A DNA stretch of 64,000 bases. Source: Bosea sp. (in: a-proteobacteria) (GTDB taxonomy: Bacteria > Pseudomonadota > Alphaproteobacteria > Rhizobiales > Beijerinckiaceae). The position numbers and the translations under genes are program-made. The DNA is taken from contig JAAVVV010000001.1 of assembly GCA_023910605.1 (NCBI GenBank), positions 2,470,698-2,534,697 on the forward strand, read 5' to 3'. How positions within the stretch are numbered: position 1 is the stretch's first letter; each line of letters opens with the position of its first letter. The notes beneath the pieces are model-generated. The model saw only the letters and a program-made list of their open reading frames with translations. It had not been told where the DNA came from and ran no database searches. Shown here one piece after another: positions 60,379-64,000 of this stretch.

Positions 60379-62285
60379 GGCCGTGCGCCTGCCTCGGCCG
60401 GAGGCGGACTTGCAGCACGGGCCCTGGCGTCGGTGAGCAGCGCGCTTGCGCCGGCAATGCCCCGCGGGAAGGCCAGCACCATGGTGATGATGGACAGCCC
60501 GAGGAACAGCCGCCAGAAATCCGTAAGCGGCATGAAGAAATCCTTGATCGAGTGGAAGGCCGCCGCGCCCACGATCGGGCCAATCACTGTCTGGATGCCG
60601 CCGAGCAGAACCATCACGAGAAAGTCCACCGACATCGGAATCGAGATCATGGTCGGGTCTATCGAGCCCTTGGAGAAGGAATACAGGCCGCCCGCCAGGC
60701 CCGCCGCCGCACCCGAGAGGGTGAAGGCGAACCAGCGGATGCGGCGCACATCGATGCCGATGGCGTCGGCCCGCACGGCGCTGTCGCGCGCGGCCCTCAG
60801 CGCATAGCCGAAAGGCGCGTAGATGGAATGGCGCAGCGCGATGATCGCGCTGAGGGTGAAGGCCAGCACGAGATAAAAATAGACCTGCCGGTTCGAGGCC
60901 CAGGCCGAGGGCCAGACGCCGACCACGCCATTGTCCCCGCCCGTGACCTCGACCCACTGGAAGCAGACCGCATAGACGATCTGCGCGAAGGCCAGCGTCA
61001 ACATGGCGAGATAGATGCCAGACAGGCGCACGATGAAATAGCCGAACAAGGCTGCAAAGGCGCCGGCGATCAGGGGCGCCAGCAGGATAGCCGGCTCCAT
61101 GGACAGCCCGCCCTTGGTGACGAGCAGCCCCGCCGCGTAGGCGCCCAGCCCGAAATAGGCCGCGTGGCCGAACGACACGATGCCGCCCACACCGATCAGG
61201 AAATGCAGTGAGAACGCCGCAAGCGCCAGCACAAGCACCTCGATGCCGACCTTGACCATATAGTTGTCCCCGACGACCGGCAGCGCCAGCAGCAAACAGA
61301 TCGCCACCGCCGCCACGATCCTGTCGACCCGGCCGAAACGCTTCAGCGAGAGGATGCCTTCGGGCAGGATGGCGCGGCCCGCAGCCGCATCGGGGCGGCC
61401 GAACAGGCCCCAGGGCTTCACGACAAGCACCACCGCCATCAGCAGGAACACCAGCACGAGCGTGATCTTGGGAAAGATCAGGATGCCGAAGGCCTGCAAC
61501 TGCCCGATGATCAGCGCGGCGACGAAGGCGCCGGGGATCGAACCCATCCCGCCGATCACCGTCACCACGAAAACCTCGGTGATGATGGAGATGTCCATCT
61601 GCGTGTTGACCGCCACGCGCGGTATCTGCAGCGCGCCGCCAAGCCCGGCGAGGAAGGCCCCCAGGAACAGCGTGCCGGTGAACAGCCAGGCCTGGTTGAC
61701 GCCCAAGGCGCCGACCATCTCGCGGTCCTGCGTGGCGGCGCGGATCAGCACGCCGAAGCGCGTCTTCTGCATCAGGAGCCAGAGGCCAAGCAGCACGACA
61801 AGCCCCGCCCCGATCAGGAACAGTTCATAGGCCGGGAAGCGCTGGTCCATGATGTAGACGCCGTGCCGAAGCGAAGGAGCGCGGGGGCCGGGGATCTCGA
61901 CCGCGCCCCAGAGCTTGATCACGAGATCCTGCACGATCAGCACGACGCCGAAAGTGGCAAGCAACTGAAAGAGTTCCGGCACCTTGTAGATTCGGCGCAG
62001 GAGCACGATCTCCATCGCCGCGCCGATCACGCCGACAATGAGCGCGGACACAAGCACGCCGAGCAGGAACATGGGCAGCGAGCGGTCGACCTCAAGCAGC
62101 ATCGGCACAATGGTGACGGCCAGATACGCACCCAGCATATAGAGCGAGCCATGCGCGAAGTTCACGATCCGCGTCACGCCGAACACGATCGTCAAGCCGG
62201 AGGCGATGATGAACAGCGACGCCGCGCTGGCAAGCCCGGACAGCGACTGGATGACGATGAAGGAAAGATCCATGGCGGTCGTCAT
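60375..62285 (-). CDS. Fused LivH-LivM ABC permease
   Basis: A 636-residue inner-membrane protein combining both permease subunits. The LivH half (about 1-300) has FGVTRIVNFAHGSLYMLGAY and IGGMGSIPGAFVAALIIG; the LivM half (about 315-620) has GGIVSFGHAAYFGLGAYAAG and LLGGIQTVIGPIVGAAAF. These genes are separate in E. coli liv, so the fusion fixes a 1:1 ratio. The start codon lies at the edge of a palindromic repeat (62285-62356). Confidence 0.9.
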   Translation of the reverse strand: MTTAMDLSFIVIQSLSGLASAASLFIIASGLTIVFGVTRIVNFAHGSLYMLGAYLAVTIVPMLLEVDRSLPMFLLGVLVSALIVGVIGAAMEIVLLRRIYKVPELFQLLATFGVVLIVQDLVIKLWGAVEIPGPRAPSLRHGVYIMDQRFPAYELFLIGAGLVVLLGLWLLMQKTRFGVLIRAATQDREMVGALGVNQAWLFTGTLFLGAFLAGLGGALQIPRVAVNTQMDISIITEVFVVTVIGGMGSIPGAFVAALIIGQLQAFGILIFPKITLVLVFLLMAVVLVVKPWGLFGRPDAAAGRAILPEGILSLKRFGRVDRIVAAVAICLLLALPVVGDNYMVKVGIEVLVLALAAFSLHFLIGVGGIVSFGHAAYFGLGAYAAGLLVTKGGLSMEPAILLAPLIAGAFAALFGYFIVRLSGIYLAMLTLAFAQIVYAVCFQWVEVTGGDNGVVGVWPSAWASNRQVYFYLVLAFTLSAIIALRHSIYAPFGYALRAARDSAVRADAIGIDVRRIRWFAFTLSGAAAGLAGGLYSFSKGSIDPTMISIPMSVDFLVMVLLGGIQTVIGPIVGAAAFHSIKDFFMPLTDFWRLFLGLSIITMVLAFPRGIAGASALLTDARARAASPPPAEAGARP

Positions 62286-62356
62286 TCTCGGGCGGAGCGA
62301 AGCGGAGACCCGAGAACCCCAGCCCCGGACGGGATGGCCGGGTCAGGCCCGGCCAT
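62285..62356. repeat. Palindromic REP-like element before the LivHM gene
   Basis: Two adjacent hairpins: TTCTCGGG/CCCGAGAA (62285-62292 with 62309-62316, inner CGGAGCGAAGCGG pairing) and ATGGCCGGG/CCCGGCCAT (62334-62342 with 62348-62356). The first includes the last bases of the permease start codon. Sequences of this type are dispersed in many Hyphomicrobiales genomes. Confidence 0.55.
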
Positions 62357-62370
62357 GACGGTGAATGCCC

Positions 62371-63594
62371 TCACGCCTTACGCGCCGCCCTGACCTCGGC
62401 CTCGCTGAACATGTATTTCGCCCCATCCTCGAAGCGCCAGTTCTTCATGGCGCCGGCCTTGCCCTTCAGCGTGGTCTCCCCGACCCAGGCGCCCATGGTT
62501 GCCTGCTTGTCGATGCCGCGCATGGTGACAGACCCGGAGATCGTCTCGAACTTCATGTCGTCAAAGGTCTTGAGCAGCGCTTCGGTCTCGAGCGAGCCTG
62601 CCTTGGCGATCAGATCGCGGCTCATATAGGCGAAGACGTAGCCAAGGAACGAGCCAAGCCGCGGCGTGTCGTTGAAGCGGGAACGATAGGCGTTGACGAA
62701 GGCCGCATGCGCCGGATCGGTGATCTGCTCCCAGGGGTAGCCGGTCACGATCCAGCCCTCCGGCGTCTCCTCGCCCAACGGGATCATGTATTCCGGCTCG
62801 CCGGTCAGCAGGCTCACCACAGTGCGCCGCTCGAACAGGCCGCGCGTGTTGCCCTCACGCACGAACTGGGTCAGGTCCGCGCCGAAGGTCACGTTGAAGA
62901 TGCCGTCGGGCCGCGACTGGGCGAGCGCGCCCACGGTCGCGCCGGCATCGATGCGCCCCAGAGCCGGGAACTGCTCGGCCACCACCTCGAAGCCAGGCGT
63001 CGCCTCGGCCATCAGCTTCCTGAAGTTGGCGGCCGCCGACTGGCCATACTCGTAGTTGGGCGCGACGATGGCCCAGCGCTTGATGCCGCGGGCCTTCACC
63101 GCCTCCACCAGCATCCTGGTCTGCATGTAGGTGGAGGGCCGTAGGCGGTAAGTGTAGCGATTGCCCTGCGCCATGGTGAGCGCGTCGGTCAGCGGCTCGG
63201 TGGCCATGAACATGATCTTGCGCTGATTGGCGAAGTCGGACACCGCAAGCCCTACATTGGACAGGAAGGTGCCGGCGATGAACGAGACATTCTCGCGCGT
63301 CACCAGTTCCTCGGCCACACGCACCGCATCGCCCGGCGTCGAGCCGTCATCGCGGAACACGAACTCAAGCGGCCGGCCAAGCGCCCCGCCCTTGGCGTTG
63401 ATCTCGTCCTGCGCCATCTGGATGGCGTTGCGGTAGGGCAGCGCGAAGGCGGCCATGCGGCTGTAGGAATTGATTTCTCCGATCCGGATCGGCGCGCCCG
63501 AAGCCGGCGTCTGCGCCCTCGCCCCGAATGGCGCGGCCAGCGCCGCCGCAGCCATGCCGCCCACCACCGTGCGGCGCGTCGTCTTGATCGTCAT
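62371..63594 (-). CDS. Branched-chain-type ABC substrate-binding protein
   Basis: A 407-residue periplasmic type I binding protein with a Tat-like signal (TTRRTVVGGMAAAALAAPFG, cleavage after ARA near residue 27). INSYSRMAAFALPYRNAIQMAQDEINAKGGALGRPLEF and FIAGTFLSNVGLAVSDFA are typical LivK-family segments. It is the first gene of the twelve-gene unit, so its ligand probably equals the substrate of the downstream enzymes. The ATG at 63594 has GGAG eight bases upstream; the open frame to 63831 is not family-like. Confidence 0.88.
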   Translation of the reverse strand: MTIKTTRRTVVGGMAAAALAAPFGARAQTPASGAPIRIGEINSYSRMAAFALPYRNAIQMAQDEINAKGGALGRPLEFVFRDDGSTPGDAVRVAEELVTRENVSFIAGTFLSNVGLAVSDFANQRKIMFMATEPLTDALTMAQGNRYTYRLRPSTYMQTRMLVEAVKARGIKRWAIVAPNYEYGQSAAANFRKLMAEATPGFEVVAEQFPALGRIDAGATVGALAQSRPDGIFNVTFGADLTQFVREGNTRGLFERRTVVSLLTGEPEYMIPLGEETPEGWIVTGYPWEQITDPAHAAFVNAYRSRFNDTPRLGSFLGYVFAYMSRDLIAKAGSLETEALLKTFDDMKFETISGSVTMRGIDKQATMGAWVGETTLKGKAGAMKNWRFEDGAKYMFSEAEVRAARKA

Positions 63595-63779
63595 CGAACC
63601 ATCTCCAGCCTTGGTGCCCAACCCGGGCAGGATGATATCTGGCCCCGCAGCCGCTGCAAGCGTTATGCTTGAACGAGCGTGGGCGAAGGTTTCAGGCAGG
63701 CCAGGAGCCTGTCCGCGCCGCCGGCCTTCCCTTGCCGCCGCCCGCAAGCCCGAACCGGGATGGCTACGCGCCCAGACCG

Positions 63780-63810
63780 CATTGTTTCGGCCTCGCCTCG
63801 CAATGAGGGC
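63780..63810. repeat. Degenerate REP-like sequence
   Basis: Read on the minus strand it gives CTCATTGCGAGGCGAGG followed by an AACAAT end, close to the TCATTGCGAG...AAGCAAT palindromic repeats dispersed in rhizobial genomes. Based on pattern memory only. Confidence 0.3.
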
Positions 63811-63827
63811 AAGGCAGGCGACCAGCC

Positions 63828-64000
63828 TCACTTCTCGACGAAGGCCTTCTCGATCACGTAATGGCCGGCGCTCGACGAGGAACCTTCGGCAAAGCCGCGC
63901 TGCTTCATCATCACGACCATGTCCTTGAGCATGGCCTCGGAGCCGCAGATCATCACGCGGTCCACGGCCGGATCCAGGAGGCCCAGTCCGGCCTTTGCCG
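63828..64000 (-). CDS. fpr: Ferredoxin-NADP reductase, 3' part only
   Basis: The last 57 codons of the gene are in the window; the rest lies beyond base 64000. DRVMICGSEAMLKDM is the NADP-binding C-terminal motif of bacterial (subclass I) ferredoxin/flavodoxin-NADP reductases, and the tail GSSSSAGHYVIEKAFVEK matches the family end. The enzyme moves electrons between NADPH and ferredoxin. It could supply reduced carriers to the Fe-S reductase of the neighbouring operon, but this is speculation. Confidence 0.85.
   Translation of the reverse strand, partial: AKAGLGLLDPAVDRVMICGSEAMLKDMVVMMKQRGFAEGSSSSAGHYVIEKAFVEK

Overview
The window is a high-GC, densely coded stretch of an alphaproteobacterial chromosome. 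The gene content points to the order Hyphomicrobiales (rhizobia and relatives): a PopZ/DUF2497 polarity protein, an ExoR-type Sel1-repeat protein, the general L-amino acid transporter AapJQMP next to metC, an NDUFS4-type complex I subunit and a two-domain cold-shock protein. No genus is claimed. There is no phage, insertion sequence, CRISPR array or replication origin. Four tRNA genes (Cys, Asn, Arg, Pro) lie between core genes.

Layout. 1-8.4 kb: the 3' part of panC, rpmG, an isovaleryl-CoA dehydrogenase, an lrgAB pair, xthA, then ilvD overlapping an exoR-like gene, and a VTT-domain membrane protein. 8.6-15 kb, minus strand: valS, popZ, tolC, an isoaspartyl-methyltransferase homologue and tRNA-Cys, separated by clear intrinsic terminators; tRNA-Asn follows on the plus strand. 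15.1-23.1 kb: a photo-oxidative stress and lipid-modification block made of photolyase, FAD amine oxidase (COG2907 type), DUF1365, cyclopropane-fatty-acid-synthase-like methyltransferase and a GPH/MFS permease. It faces an SDR and a ChrR-like anti-sigma factor that carries an ECF-type promoter but has no adjacent sigma gene. 23.5-25.4 kb: alanyl-tRNA editing protein, mercaptopyruvate sulfurtransferase and an EAL-domain remnant.

25.5-32.7 kb: the aap operon with two tandem aapJ genes sharing a nearly identical 927-bp tract, then divergent metC. 32.7-37.3 kb: small housekeeping genes (PNPOx-like, NDUFS4, DUF192, cold-shock, sirtuin, aminotransferase). 37.3-44.1 kb: a complete peptide/nickel-type ABC importer divergent from an M81 (MlrC-like) metallopeptidase. 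44.3-47.9 kb: MipA/OmpV, amidase, a glpD 3' remnant, a GST and a small secreted protein.

48-63.6 kb holds the most interesting region: twelve same-strand genes, mostly joined by 4-base ATGA overlaps. They encode a branched-chain-type ABC importer (binding protein, fused LivHM permease, LivG, LivF), hydantoinase/oxoprolinase A and B subunits, a three-domain molybdenum hydroxylase in two polypeptides, a 6-hydroxynicotinate reductase-like Fe-S protein, a MarR regulator, a UPF0280 protein and a DUF1185 protein. Read together they suggest uptake, hydroxylation, ring reduction and ATP-dependent lactam opening of an N-heterocycle such as nicotinate or a relative. The substrate is an inference. The window ends inside a ferredoxin-NADP reductase gene.
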